Shown here piece by piece: positions 1-7,709 of a stretch of 12,640 bases of DNA. Numbering within the stretch: position 1 is the first letter of the stretch; every line of letters starts with the position of its first letter. The notes under the pieces are model-generated. The model worked only from the letters and a program-made list of their open reading frames with translations, was not told where the DNA came from and searched no databases. A program made the translations under genes and the position numbers. The stretch is from Trichomonas tenax (taxonomy: Eukaryota; Parabasalia; Trichomonadida; Trichomonadidae), in assembly GCA_023091735.1 (NCBI GenBank), contig JALKBU010001320.1, positions 1-12,640 of the forward strand. Reading direction: 5' to 3'.

Positions 1-2
1 CA

Positions 3-293
3 TTAAAGGAAGAAATATTAAAGGAGCTTAGCTCCAAGACCGAAGGTCACGAACTCAAAGCAACAACGAAAACAAGAAAGACGAAAAAGAATGAAAAAGA
101 TGATGAAGGAGCAACGGAGGAAAAACCCGTTAAGCCTAAACGTAAGTGTACATAAAAACAATTAGCAGCACTTGCTGCAGGAAGACAGAAGAATCCAAGA
201 TGGATAAGTAAGCGTATGAGAGAAGCAGAGGAAGCCAAAAAGAAAGAAGAGGAAGAAAAGAAGAAGCAGGAAGAAGAAAAGAAATCAGAATAA
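3..293 (+). pseudogene. Small lysine-rich element protein, copy L, 5'-truncated and with a nonsense codon
   Basis: The frame starting at base 3 reads as a highly charged protein with the conserved core KPKRKCT-x-KQLAALAAGRQ followed by KNPRW, and ends in a Lys/Glu-rich tail at TAA 291-293. A TAA at 153-155 interrupts the core, exactly where the sister copies at 9088 and 12477 have GAA, so one G-to-T change explains it. The 5' end lies outside the window. The core resembles basic segments seen in proteins of many large DNA viruses and Polintons; DNA or chromatin binding is only an inference from the charge. The tail is longer than in copy R by Lys/Glu codons, as expected from slippage in the GAA/AAG-rich DNA. 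Confidence 0.7.
23..35. repeat. Short GC-rich palindrome inside the small-protein gene
   Basis: GGAGCTTAGCTCC forms a near-perfect stem inside the coding frame of the copy L protein. It belongs to a recurring class of small palindromes in the element genes of this window (see also 9129, 9382, 11175 and 11584). Confidence 0.6.
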
Positions 294-364
294 CCACTAA
301 AATTATTTTTCAAAATTTCCTACCCTCGTTTCTTTTCGCTTTCTTTTCTTAGTTAGTTAGTCAT

Positions 365-452
365 AAATTATTTTTAAAACTGAATACATTTATAAAGTCA
401 TAAGTTTCAAAATTAATTTTAACGTTAATTTGTAAGTAATTCAAAAATAAAT
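365..452. repeat. Direct repeat A flanking the HNH-like gene
   Basis: This roughly 88-base AT-rich block recurs in the same orientation at 980-1069, on the other side of the HNH-like gene, and once in inverted orientation at 12299-12387 in the sister element end. Shared landmarks in order are AAATTATTTT, TTTATAAAGTCAT, AACGTTA and GTAAGTAATTCAAAAA. Copies A and B differ by scattered substitutions and small gaps, so the duplication is not recent. It lies between genes and may carry promoter or poly(A) signals. Confidence 0.75.
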
Positions 453-457
453 CATAA

Positions 458-955
458 TTAATTACTAACATACATGATTTTATTATCGTAATCATACGTT
501 TCAATTTCTGATTTCAACTCATTAATGTTCAACCCTTCACGTTCAAGTAGATCGTACACTAATGATTTCATTTTTATTTTAAGATATTGCAACTTTAATG
601 AAGCGTCACTTAATTTATTTAATTCATCAGCTATTTCATCATTTTCGATAAATTCTAATAATGAAGGTCTTTTTATAATTTTTGGAGTCTTACTGTAATA
701 TTTCAAATTCTCAAGATGGAAATCAGTAGCGTCGCCATTAATGAATCCAATGTTGTTATATTTGTTGGGATTCTCTAAAAACTGTCTGCCTATGAGTACA
801 TGGAGGTGTGTTGTTATATTTAAACATACACTATAGAATCCATTGCTAACATAAATGTTTAGAATCTTATTGTTCTCCACTTTCTTTATACAGTAAGGAT
901 AGATGTTCAATATTTCGTATTTACCCTCATAACCTTTCAAAGGAATGAATGTCAT
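458..955 (-). CDS. NUMOD4/HNH-like protein, probably without nuclease activity
   Basis: The product has 165 residues. Residues 4-26 (FIPLKGYEGKYEILNIYPY) match the start of a NUMOD4 motif, the DNA-binding module often fused to HNH homing endonucleases. Residues 50-88 follow the usual HNH layout (H-x-L/V-x-x-x-FL-x-NP, then a turn and LENLKYY). The catalytic stretch that normally reads NHIDG is here GFING at residues 70-74, so the key histidine is missing. The C-terminal third (about 95-150) is acidic and helical and I do not recognise it. The ATG at 953-955 is the first in frame and gives a natural NUMOD4 start. The gene sits between two direct repeats within the element end and has no counterpart in the sister end. 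It may be a domesticated or decaying homing gene, or a DNA-binding regulator. Confidence 0.65.
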   Translation of the reverse strand: MTFIPLKGYEGKYEILNIYPYCIKKVENNKILNIYVSNGFYSVCLNITTHLHVLIGRQFLENPNKYNNIGFINGDATDFHLENLKYYSKTPKIIKRPSLLEFIENDEIADELNKLSDASLKLQYLKIKMKSLVYDLLEREGLNINELKSEIETYDYDNKIMYVSN

Positions 956-979
956 TCTTTACTTAGGAAATAAAAAAAT

Positions 980-1069
980 AAATTATTTTCAAAAGTGATT
1001 AGATTTTATAAAGTCATTAGTTTCAAAATCAAAATTAACGTTAGTTTTGTAAGTAATTCAAAAATTTAT
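980..1069. repeat. Direct repeat B flanking the HNH-like gene
   Basis: This is the second, tip-proximal copy of the block at 365-452, about 615 bases away and in the same orientation. It contains GTAAGTAATTCAAAAA and AAATTAACGTTAG and runs into the G-tract of the element tip. Its position next to the tip is the one the single block occupies in the sister end at 12299-12387. Confidence 0.75.
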
Positions 1070-1078
1070 TTTTTATAT

Positions 1079-1186
1079 AGGGGGGGAACCTAACTTGTAA
1101 AATTAATTCTGTCGTAAATATATAAAAGAGATTTTAGCAGAAGACACGGCGCAGTCGTGGATTATGCGAACATCTCATTACTAACT
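1079..1186. repeat. Terminal inverted-repeat tip of copy L, with G-run and hairpin
   Basis: The tip contains a run of seven G (1080-1086), the shared string CCTAACTTGTAAAA, and a hairpin at 1130-1174 with inner stem CACG/CGTG (1145-1148, 1156-1159) and an outer imperfect stem GATTTT/AACATC. The sister tip at 12179 has the same elements with a better outer stem. The match to the sister ends at base 1186. The next six bases, CATGAG, would be the target duplication if this is a Polinton end, but the partner end is outside the window. Confidence 0.65.
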
Positions 1187-2131
1187 CATGAGGTATATTT
1201 CGTATTTTTAAAAAATGTAAACGTACATAATTAGGAACTGTATTTAGTATAATATATAGCAATAATATTTATATTTTTATGATTAAAATAAGTAGGTTGT
1301 AAATTAAAATAAAGATTTATTGACATTTGATGAGAAAAAACTTATATTTTTTTAATATTGTCCAAATTATATCCATAATATTCGTAGTCAAGCTAATCAA
1401 ATTGTAATACTTGAGAGCATGCGGAAAAGTATCAGAACGAGTTTCAGCAACTTTTTAAAAAAGAGTCGATTCAGTATTAAAAAATGGTATTTTCCAACTT
1501 AAGCTGCAAAATTTGCTAAGCAGTATATACAAATGCTTGAAGGCAAGTTTCAGCAACTTTGAAAAAAAGACGTAGATTTAGAATATAAAATTGTTATTTT
1601 AAAAGTTTGTGGGGATGGTATTTGAAAAAAGATTAATAAAAAACAAGAAATTTTAAAAATACTTAATTAAAATCTTTTTCATAATATAGATAAGAGGTAG
1701 GAAACCGATGGTTTTATTTTACGAGTAATTATTAAAGTTTTCATATTTCAAAATTTAGTATAGTATTGAAAGATTGAAAATAACCATATTTCAGATATCG
1801 CTATCAGCAGCGAAAATTACGTGAATGCTTTGAATCCTTCTAAGTATGAGTTGGATCAAAACCAGTTCGAATTATGAAAAAAACGTATTTTAATCGTTGA
1901 TAAATTTCAGCGAAATACATGTTATATTAGATGAGAATCAATATTTTAGTAAAAAAGGGACCACGACGATTATTTTAAAATTGTGTAAAATGATGATTTC
2001 AAATGTATTATTCAAAGTAAACAGTTTTTTTGGTTAAAAATTTGTCAATTAATTCTGTTGGGGGTAATTTTTCAATACTTCCGATTCTTCGATAATATAA
2101 ATAAATATTATATATAAAATATATACACAAA

Positions 2132-2440
2132 ATGAATTTTATGCATCTTTTTTTTAATTTTTGGGCAAATAAATCATTTTATCTAAATTCAACTATAATG
2201 GCATTATTATATCATCTCATAGAGCTGTTTGCAGTAATATTTAAACACAGAAACGCATTTCTGTCTGATTCAATTGCAATTTCGAGCAATAATCATTTTG
2301 AATTAGTGAAAACATCATTGCATGCAATTGGTTTGAATGAAAATCACATTAAAAAGCTAAATTATATCTAGGCTGAATTGTCAGATATTGTTGTTTTACA
2401 TGCCATATTGAAAGATTACATGACAGTTTGTAAACGATAG
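2132..2440 (+). pseudogene. Possible eroded gene of unknown function
   Basis: An ATG-initiated frame of 79 codons ends in TAG at 2369-2371. The same frame then stays open for 22 more codons to TAG at 2438-2440. The second half (SIAISSNNHFELVK, then LNENHIKKLNYI, then LSDIVVLHAILKDY) has a protein-like composition, whereas the first 30 residues are hydrophobic low-complexity sequence. No domain is recognised and no initiator element is seen before the ATG. It could be chance in AT-rich DNA. The only support is the continued open frame past the stop and a similar SD-x-IAISS-x-N string in the eroded patch near 1797. Confidence 0.25.
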
Positions 2441-3265
2441 AATATTAGTCACATATGAATGTTTATACATATTTTAGAGTCTAATTCTTTTTGCTAAAAT
2501 TGAATTGGCATTCAATTTGAATAAAATATTTTTACATTTTAAATATAGAATTCTATGGGCACCATAGTATAGATATATAATTTCACATTTTTCTGAGATT
2601 TAAAATTTTGAATTAACATTCAAATCATATTTTTCGTTTGTTGTCAGCTGAAAACTAGTGAATAATGTAATATTTTTATATAACAAGAATATGATCACAT
2701 CACAAATCAAAATAGTTGTTTATGACTCAAATATTGACTTTTGTTATGGCCTTTCAATTCGTTTGAATAACCTCCAGAATCAATTGAGAACTTTGAGAGC
2801 TGGGTGTGTTTGACACCTACCACAAACTGTTTTATTTTTTATTGTATGTTCATACAATTCTATAGTTTACACAAAATCAATTACTATATGTTTGAATTTT
2901 TTAGAAATAGAATCGTTAATTCACCACGTTAGAATGATATTCTTCAATTTGTAAAATTTTTGCATTATTGATAAATTAGTTAAGAAGTTAATATCGAATG
3001 GAGTAAAAGGCTAAGACATCGCTGCTGATAGGAATGAGTTTCAAACTCGAAAAATGAATGTATGAAAAATTTCGACGAAATTATTTTCGAATTAGTAAAG
3101 CTGTTCATGTTTCTGGTAGGATGGAAGGTGTAGAATTAATTGCTTTATAGAACAAGCTAGTGAGTTATTGAAAAGGTTGGAGTTTTTATAATGAAAAAAA
3201 AAAACCTTCATGACATGAGCCATTTTTTTACAAAGCGGTTTTGACAAACATGAATTTTTATTTAA

Positions 3266-3607
3266 AAATGCTATATCATAATATGCATAAATAATAGATT
3301 CCAATTCAATAAGTTGCTAGAAATAAATTGTGATGACATTGAATTTTATCTTGATGGAAAGCCGTTTGACAAATTCAAGGAATCAAGATTGGCGATTTTG
3401 GGTAAGACTTTCACATTCCACCTCTCACTCTTGTCTGGTAAAACGCACACCATTCGATTTCCTGTTCGATATATACCACCCAAAATACCGTAAAAATATT
3501 TGAGAGAATTGAGCTTCGTTCAATTTGTCTCCTCAAAATCGCAAAATTTTATTTCAGAAAAACAATATAAAATGTCACCAATAGAATCAGCACTGTTTGC
3601 AGATTAA
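3266..3607 (+). pseudogene. Coding remnant of unknown family, no start codon, one in-frame stop
   Basis: The frame from 3266 is open for 75 codons to TAA at 3491-3493 and then for another 37 codons to TAA at 3605-3607. The first part is clearly protein-like: LLEINCDDIEFYLDGKPF around 3314-3367, then a hydrophobic/basic segment and RFPVRYIPPKIP before the first stop. There is no ATG in frame in the first part. The composition is less AT-rich than the surroundings, as expected for former coding DNA. I do not recognise the family. The upstream 3092-3260 region contains further broken frames, consistent with an inactivated host gene whose 5' part has decayed more. Confidence 0.4.
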
Positions 3608-3647
3608 TCATAATTGGTATTATTATTGATTATTTCGCAATATTGAA

Positions 3648-3709
3648 AGCCTTCAGAAAGTTGTTCTGAGGCTATTGAATGGTTACTAGGCTATCGTGCC
3701 CTCGGTACG
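3648..3709. other. Two adjacent strong hairpins in non-coding DNA
   Basis: Hairpin 1 (3648-3673) pairs AGCCTTCAGAA with TTCTGAGGCT across a five-base loop, ten pairs with a single bulged T. Hairpin 2 (3695-3709) pairs CGTGCC with GGTACG across CTC, with one G-T pair. Both are GC-richer than the surrounding DNA and lie 220-280 bases before the pantothenate kinase ATG, outside any open frame. A structured non-coding RNA or a transcription end for the eroded gene upstream are both possible. No tRNA or other known RNA signature was recognised. Confidence 0.35.
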
Positions 3710-3904
3710 TTTTTGAATAAAACCGACAACATGTTCTCGATCACAAAAAATATTACTCCACATAAATAAATCTAGAGCCATAAACAGAAAATTTTGTAAA
3801 ACAGGGGATGGATAAGTTTGACCCCCTCATTCAATATTTTTAAATTGATATTTTTGTTTCTTTAGTGCTTCCACACTGAACTTGTTTGCGTAGTCCTGAA
3901 AAAA

Positions 3905-3915
3905 CAACATTTTGA
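3905..3915 (+). promoter_or_regulatory. Weak initiator-like element of the pantothenate kinase gene
   Basis: ACATTTT at 3907-3913 resembles the trichomonad initiator TCA(+1)YW except for A in place of the leading T. The putative +1 A (3909) is 20 bases before the ATG at 3929, at the far edge of the usual spacing. No better match lies between it and the ATG. Confidence 0.3.
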
Positions 3916-3928
3916 AAAATTATTTTTT

Positions 3929-4819
3929 ATGCTTGGTGTTGATTTAGGCGGAACATTCACAAAAGTTTGTTTTGTCGGGGATGACGGACTGAGGCACTTT
4001 TTCTGCATCCCAACGAAAATGGACGAACTCGAAAAATTTTTCAGGATTGATGATGAAAATAATCTTTTTATTCCTCAAATCGCCAAGAAAATAAATAAAT
4101 GGGGAATAACAGGATGCGGATCGGTCAGATGTCGCGAATTCTTCAAAAAAATCAATCCAAAACCAACATATTTAGACGAATTAACGATACAGTCATATGG
4201 CGCCATGAAACTACTCAAAGAAGAAAATATTTTGCATTTCTTTGGTAACAAGAAGACACTACAGCCTCCATATCTCTTTATTTCACTTGGAACTGGAGTT
4301 TCATTCACTGTAGCCGATTCTTTGAAGCCCATAAAACATGCGGGTGGATCTTCTTTGGGTGGAGGAACATTGATGGGACTTTCAAATCTACTTTTGGGTT
4401 TAAATAATTTTGATGAACTATTGAAACTTGCTTCTAACGGAGATCCGAATACATTAGATTTGTTGGTGTCTGATATATACGGTCAGGCTTATGGAAGTAC
4501 GCTTAATTCGAATGTTTGCGCATCTTCATTTGCAAAAGCATCGTTAAACAACAACAAATCTGCATCAAAGGAAGATATTGCAGCTTCTCTCGTATGTACG
4601 ATATGTTATTCAGTTGCTGGACAAGCAGCTGCAATTGCAAGAGCAGAAAATGTGAAATCACTCGTTTTCATTGGAGGATTTTTATCGACAAAAGGTCACA
4701 TACCCGAAGCTATTACTCGCGCCGTTACACTTTTCGATTCGGATCTAACAGTGATAATTCCAGATAATCATCAATTTGTTGGATCAATTGGATGCGCAAT
4801 GAAGGTCGGAGAGCAATAA
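3929..4819 (+). CDS. Type II pantothenate kinase (fumble family)
   Basis: The product (296 aa) would phosphorylate pantothenate with ATP, the first and usually rate-setting step of coenzyme A synthesis, in the cytosol. Residues 3-12 (GVDLGGTFTK) are the ASKHA phosphate-1 loop. Glu84 in LDELTIQSYGAMKLL is the likely catalytic acid by position. LGTGVSF (120-126) and HAGGSSLGGGTLMGLSNLL (137-155) are the signature nucleotide and substrate segments of type II kinases. VSDIYG (180-185) and VFIGGFL (246-252) are further family hallmarks. There is no N-terminal extension or targeting sequence, so the enzyme resembles compact bacterial-size forms more than the longer animal ones. The start is fixed by the family N-terminus. 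The stop is followed by AT-rich DNA with ATAAATG at about 4840. The gene converges with the VPS9-like gene, 136 bases apart. It appears intact. Confidence 0.93.
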   Translation: MLGVDLGGTFTKVCFVGDDGLRHFFCIPTKMDELEKFFRIDDENNLFIPQIAKKINKWGITGCGSVRCREFFKKINPKPTYLDELTIQSYGAMKLLKEENILHFFGNKKTLQPPYLFISLGTGVSFTVADSLKPIKHAGGSSLGGGTLMGLSNLLLGLNNFDELLKLASNGDPNTLDLLVSDIYGQAYGSTLNSNVCASSFAKASLNNNKSASKEDIAASLVCTICYSVAGQAAAIARAENVKSLVFIGGFLSTKGHIPEAITRAVTLFDSDLTVIIPDNHQFVGSIGCAMKVGEQ

Positions 4820-4955
4820 CAGATCTATCTATATATATTAATAAATGTTTGTATTTTATCTTTTTTCTATCAAAATTGAACAATTTTCTTTTTCTATTTC
4901 TTATTGCATATTATAGAGTAAGCGTTTGGTTATAGATATATCAAACAAATTTTAT

Positions 4956-6263
4956 TTAATTCCGTTTTTCAGCAAGAGATTTGAAATGTAGAGACAAAGC
5001 TGTTAATTTGGCGAGAGCAAACTGATATTCCGATGTAAGTCCGTTCCTTGGTGTGTATTTTATCGCAAAATCGGATAATTGAATTATTTCTGGATTGCAA
5101 GAACTTAAAACTGTTCCAAGAAGAAGCGCAAACATGACTTCAAACGGAAGCATCGATATCATCGATTTATCTTCAGCATAATAACTCGCTGCTCTCTCGA
5201 TAATACACAAAGTTTCATAAATCACGTGTAAAATGTCCAAAGGATTGGAATAGAACTGTATCGTCTCTATCATTTGTATCGCAGCTTTGAATTTCTCGTC
5301 TTTCTGAAAAACATCAACTACAAGATCAGAATCTTTCCACTTGGGGCAAAATTCCCTTGGTGGATCAAGTTCTCCTACTGTCAAACTCCGTATCTTTATC
5401 AGAACGTCGTCATTTGTTGTGTTATGCAGTAAATTTGGATTTTTCGCGTAAACTTCATCAAAAACAAGTCTGAACAAGAACCCAATTGTCATAGACAGAT
5501 GTTTGTTTTCAGTAATCGAAAATGTAGCACAAATAGACTTCGCAATCTCGATAATAACTCTCAAAGCATCTTCAGGTGTGAAATTGAAGAAATTATTAAT
5601 TAAATCGTCCAATTTCTCCAGCCAAGGAGTGCTTGGACAGAAAGTGAAATGCTCAAAATTCACTTGATATTCTGATGGAGGAAAGAAACATAATTTTGGA
5701 CGAAAATGTCTATCAGTTAAATCGAACATTTTGAATATTCTGCGCTGACGTAAGTCGAAATCTGGTATAATATTCATTCTTCGAAAATATAATTTCAAAA
5801 ATTGGTTATATTTCGTTTTTAACGCAACAATTTGGAAACACCCCTCTCCATTTTCTTCTACCAATCTGTCTAAATCTGATTGGACCAGAAAATCGTCTGG
5901 AATTAAATTTGGTGTTGTGTATAATTTAAGAAGGTCATTCAAAACAATAAACATCTGTTCCTTCTTCGAGTAGATGGTTTGGAAGAGCTCTGATTCGAGG
6001 AATTTCGTTGTGTGGTACATTTTTGATAAATCGTGAAATCGAGGCGGAGGCGATGGAACTTTGGAATTCTTAATGTTCACTGCAACATGATATTGGTTTT
6101 TTGATAATTCTTTTATCGTGTCGATTGTTTGTGCGTGATATTCTTTTCGATATTCCTCATAAGTCATCTTTTTCGGATGGTTGAACGCAGAAGTAATCTC
6201 AATATAGTTTATGATGCTCGAGTTCTGCTGAATCCACTGAAAAAAATGATCTCTTTGGGACAT
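4956..6263 (-). CDS. VPS9-domain-like protein, putative Rab exchange factor
   Basis: The product is 435 residues. The N-terminal 220 are helical and unassigned. The C-terminal part, about 225-430, resembles a VPS9 domain: SNPLDILHVIYETLCIIE (339-356) matches the helix before the active site, LPFEVMFALLLGTVLSSCNPEI (372-393) the central segment, and SEYQFALAKLTALSLHF (411-427) the closing segment with the conserved Tyr (413). VPS9 proteins promote GDP release from Rab5-type GTPases on endosomes. The Asp normally found just before the LP of the central segment is absent (ISMLPFE), so exchange activity is doubtful. The ATG at 6261-6263 is the first in frame. The stop codon lies within TTAAATAAAA, so a TAAA poly(A) signal overlaps it, as is usual in trichomonads. 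It is divergent from the ankyrin gene. Family assignment is by pattern only. Confidence 0.65.
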   Translation of the reverse strand: MSQRDHFFQWIQQNSSIINYIEITSAFNHPKKMTYEEYRKEYHAQTIDTIKELSKNQYHVAVNIKNSKVPSPPPRFHDLSKMYHTTKFLESELFQTIYSKKEQMFIVLNDLLKLYTTPNLIPDDFLVQSDLDRLVEENGEGCFQIVALKTKYNQFLKLYFRRMNIIPDFDLRQRRIFKMFDLTDRHFRPKLCFFPPSEYQVNFEHFTFCPSTPWLEKLDDLINNFFNFTPEDALRVIIEIAKSICATFSITENKHLSMTIGFLFRLVFDEVYAKNPNLLHNTTNDDVLIKIRSLTVGELDPPREFCPKWKDSDLVVDVFQKDEKFKAAIQMIETIQFYSNPLDILHVIYETLCIIERAASYYAEDKSMISMLPFEVMFALLLGTVLSSCNPEIIQLSDFAIKYTPRNGLTSEYQFALAKLTALSLHFKSLAEKRN

Positions 6264-6602
6264 GAAAAAATATATAATATTTACAATTCAAAAAATTCAA
6301 TTACATGTCAGAAAACGATATCCATCTTTACAAAACAAAACAATTCAAAATTATTAATATTACTTGTCAAAAATGTGTTTTACAAAGCAAAATATTCATT
6401 TTACATGGCATAGTTAAAACTCAAAAGCTAAAATGTGTCTTCGCTGATTGAAATATTCGATCTAAGGGATTTTAAAAATAAATTTAAGAAAGAATTCGAT
6501 TTTTGAAAATTTTTCCATGATTTAGAAGAAAAAAATTGTTCATTGGTGGACAAATCCAATACAAAAGAACTGAACAGATTATGAAAAGTCATGTTTATAA
6601 AT
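6264..6602. other. Divergent intergenic region
   Basis: This is AT-rich DNA between the divergent VPS9-like and ankyrin genes. It contains three related short strings, TTACATGTCA (6301-6310), TTACTTGTCA (6360-6369) and TTACATGGCA (6402-6411), which might be binding sites shared by the two promoters or chance. A minus-strand frame at 6428-6673 overlaps the ankyrin start and is not supported as a gene. Confidence 0.35.
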
Positions 6603-6615
6603 TCATTTTCATTGA
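6603..6615 (+). promoter_or_regulatory. Trichomonad initiator of the ankyrin gene
   Basis: TCATTTTCATTGA lies directly before the ATG at 6616. TCATTTT fits TCA(+1)YW well, with +1 A at 6605, 11 bases before the ATG. A second overlapping TCATT gives +1 at 6611. Either spacing is typical for T. vaginalis, where the initiator sits within about 20 bases of the start codon. Confidence 0.7.
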
Positions 6616-7689
6616 ATGGCTGTTCCTGATGCATATTTTGATGATTCAGTATTGTTTCCAGGATTTGAGCCATATTCAGAGATTGAAAATATTATATTTT
6701 CTGCTACTGAAGAGAATGTTAAAGACACTTTAGAAAAAATCAATAAAACTCAAGTGCCATCAAATTATATCGCTTTTTGCATTATAGCCGCAGCAAATGC
6801 CACGAGATTTAAGTTTAAACTCTATAAAACATTATATCAATCACTTCAAGATCGAACACCTCCAACTCCAGTCACTTTATTCATTCGATATTTATGTCAT
6901 TACAAAGCAGTGCCTCGAATCAAAGTGCTAGGATCACCCATAACAAGCATGACTATTGAGCAAATGGAAGAACCTTTTTCGAAGAATTCTAATGAAATTC
7001 TGATAAAAAATGATGATTTGTATGCGTTTGTGCTTGTCATCACAGAGAAAACAATAATATGTAGACTTGATGAAAGGAATTTTACACCATTAGATTTGGC
7101 TGCATATTGTGGAAGCATAACAATCTTTAAGTTTTTGCACCTGAACCAAGGAGAATTTTCATTGAAGACATCTAAATATGCAGTTCATGGAGGGTCATCG
7201 GAGATCATAACATATTGCGAGCAGAATGGTTTGTCTTTTGATAATACACTTAAAACAGCTGTGAAGATGCACAGACATTCGATTTGCGATTGGATTTTTG
7301 GAAATTATGAGCATGGAGATGTAAATTTGGCAGATGCTATACATTACTGCAATTCCATTGCTATGAGTGTATTCATAAAGAAAAGGTATGAACTGGAATA
7401 TAAGAAAGAAATGTCGCCAATCCATTTATCTGCAATGGTCGACCATGTTCCAGTAACAAAAGTTCTCCTTGAAAAAGGCTGCAAAATCGAAATAAAATTC
7501 GGAATAGGAATGACTCCATTACTTCAAGCAGCGTATTCCAATGCATACCAAGTAGCAGAAGTATTGTTAGAAAGTGGAGCGTCAATAAAAGCAAAAGATA
7601 AAGTTGGAAATGATCTGTTGTATTATTGCAAGTGGGAAGAGATGAAAGAGTTATACAAACGATACGCAAATACTAAGAAAAGGAAATAG
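6616..7689 (+). CDS. DUF3447-type ankyrin-repeat protein
   Basis: The 357-residue product has the layout of the huge trichomonad DUF3447/ankyrin family. Residues about 20-150 form the helical N-terminal region, including IENIIFSATEENVKDTLEKI (23-42). Degenerate ankyrin repeats follow at about 154-245, with FTPLDLAAYCGSITIFKFL (156-174) the clearest. Two good repeats cover MSPIHLSAMVDHVPVTKVLL (266-285) and GMTPLLQAAYSNAYQVAEVL (298-317), and GNDLLYYCKWEEMKELYKRY (331-350) ends the array. The basic end TKKRK may be a nuclear signal. Ankyrin stacks bind other proteins; the partner is unknown. The start is set by the initiator just upstream. The gene appears intact, but element debris begins about 20 bases after its TAG, so its normal 3' flank has been replaced or lost. 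No membrane segment or signal peptide is visible. Confidence 0.88.
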   Translation: MAVPDAYFDDSVLFPGFEPYSEIENIIFSATEENVKDTLEKINKTQVPSNYIAFCIIAAANATRFKFKLYKTLYQSLQDRTPPTPVTLFIRYLCHYKAVPRIKVLGSPITSMTIEQMEEPFSKNSNEILIKNDDLYAFVLVITEKTIICRLDERNFTPLDLAAYCGSITIFKFLHLNQGEFSLKTSKYAVHGGSSEIITYCEQNGLSFDNTLKTAVKMHRHSICDWIFGNYEHGDVNLADAIHYCNSIAMSVFIKKRYELEYKKEMSPIHLSAMVDHVPVTKVLLEKGCKIEIKFGIGMTPLLQAAYSNAYQVAEVLLESGASIKAKDKVGNDLLYYCKWEEMKELYKRYANTKKRK

Positions 7690-7709
7690 AGTCGATTTTT
7701 TATCGATAA

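Larger units (their letters stand above)
1..1186. mobile_element. End of a Maverick/Polinton-like element (copy L), truncated by the window
   Basis: This segment matches 12179-12640 in inverted orientation over its whole shared length, apart from a roughly 550-base stretch carrying an extra gene. The match stops sharply after base 1186, where the sequence read inward from the tip starts AGTTAGTAAT. A 5'-AG tip fits the Polinton convention. Going outward from the tip there is a hairpin, a G-run, a conserved intergenic block, the HNH-like gene, a second copy of the block, and a lysine-rich small-protein gene reading toward the tip. No polymerase, integrase or packaging ATPase is visible, because the element continues outside the window. 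The Maverick label is therefore inferred from tip bases, gene style and host, not from a hallmark gene. Another class of large DNA element is possible. Confidence 0.55.
1187..3928. other. Long AT-rich stretch without an intact gene
   Basis: No convincing intact gene was found in these 2.7 kb. There are patches that read as eroded protein coding. One is a pair of similar segments about 107 bases apart, at roughly 1420-1480 and 1530-1590, sharing GTTTCAGCAACTTT and encoding FQQL followed by a lysine pair. Another is a short open patch at about 1797-1880. Separate entries cover 2132-2440, 3266-3607 and the hairpins at 3648-3709. The stretch starts at the tip of the left mobile element and ends at the pantothenate kinase promoter. 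It is most simply read as old decayed gene sequence. Confidence 0.5.

Noticed and set aside
47..313. Minus-strand 88-codon Ser/Phe-rich frame
   Set aside because: It is the complement of the Lys/Glu-rich coding strand at 3-293, a typical shadow frame.
1079..1086. G-run as a G-quadruplex
   Set aside because: Seven consecutive G in one run, with no neighbouring G-tracts, cannot form a stable intramolecular quadruplex; the 12-base run of copy R is borderline.
3092..3304. Minus-strand 70-codon frame
   Set aside because: Low-complexity, no domain, and the opposite strand shows better coding-like text in the following remnant.
3690..3720. tRNA fragment at the CGTGCC/GGTACG hairpin
   Set aside because: No TTCGA-type T loop, no acceptor stem and no anticodon arm could be placed around it.
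6428..6673. Minus-strand 81-codon frame between the VPS9-like and ankyrin genes
   Set aside because: It overlaps the first 58 bases of the ankyrin gene and its initiator, has low-complexity Asn/Ser/Phe content and no domain.
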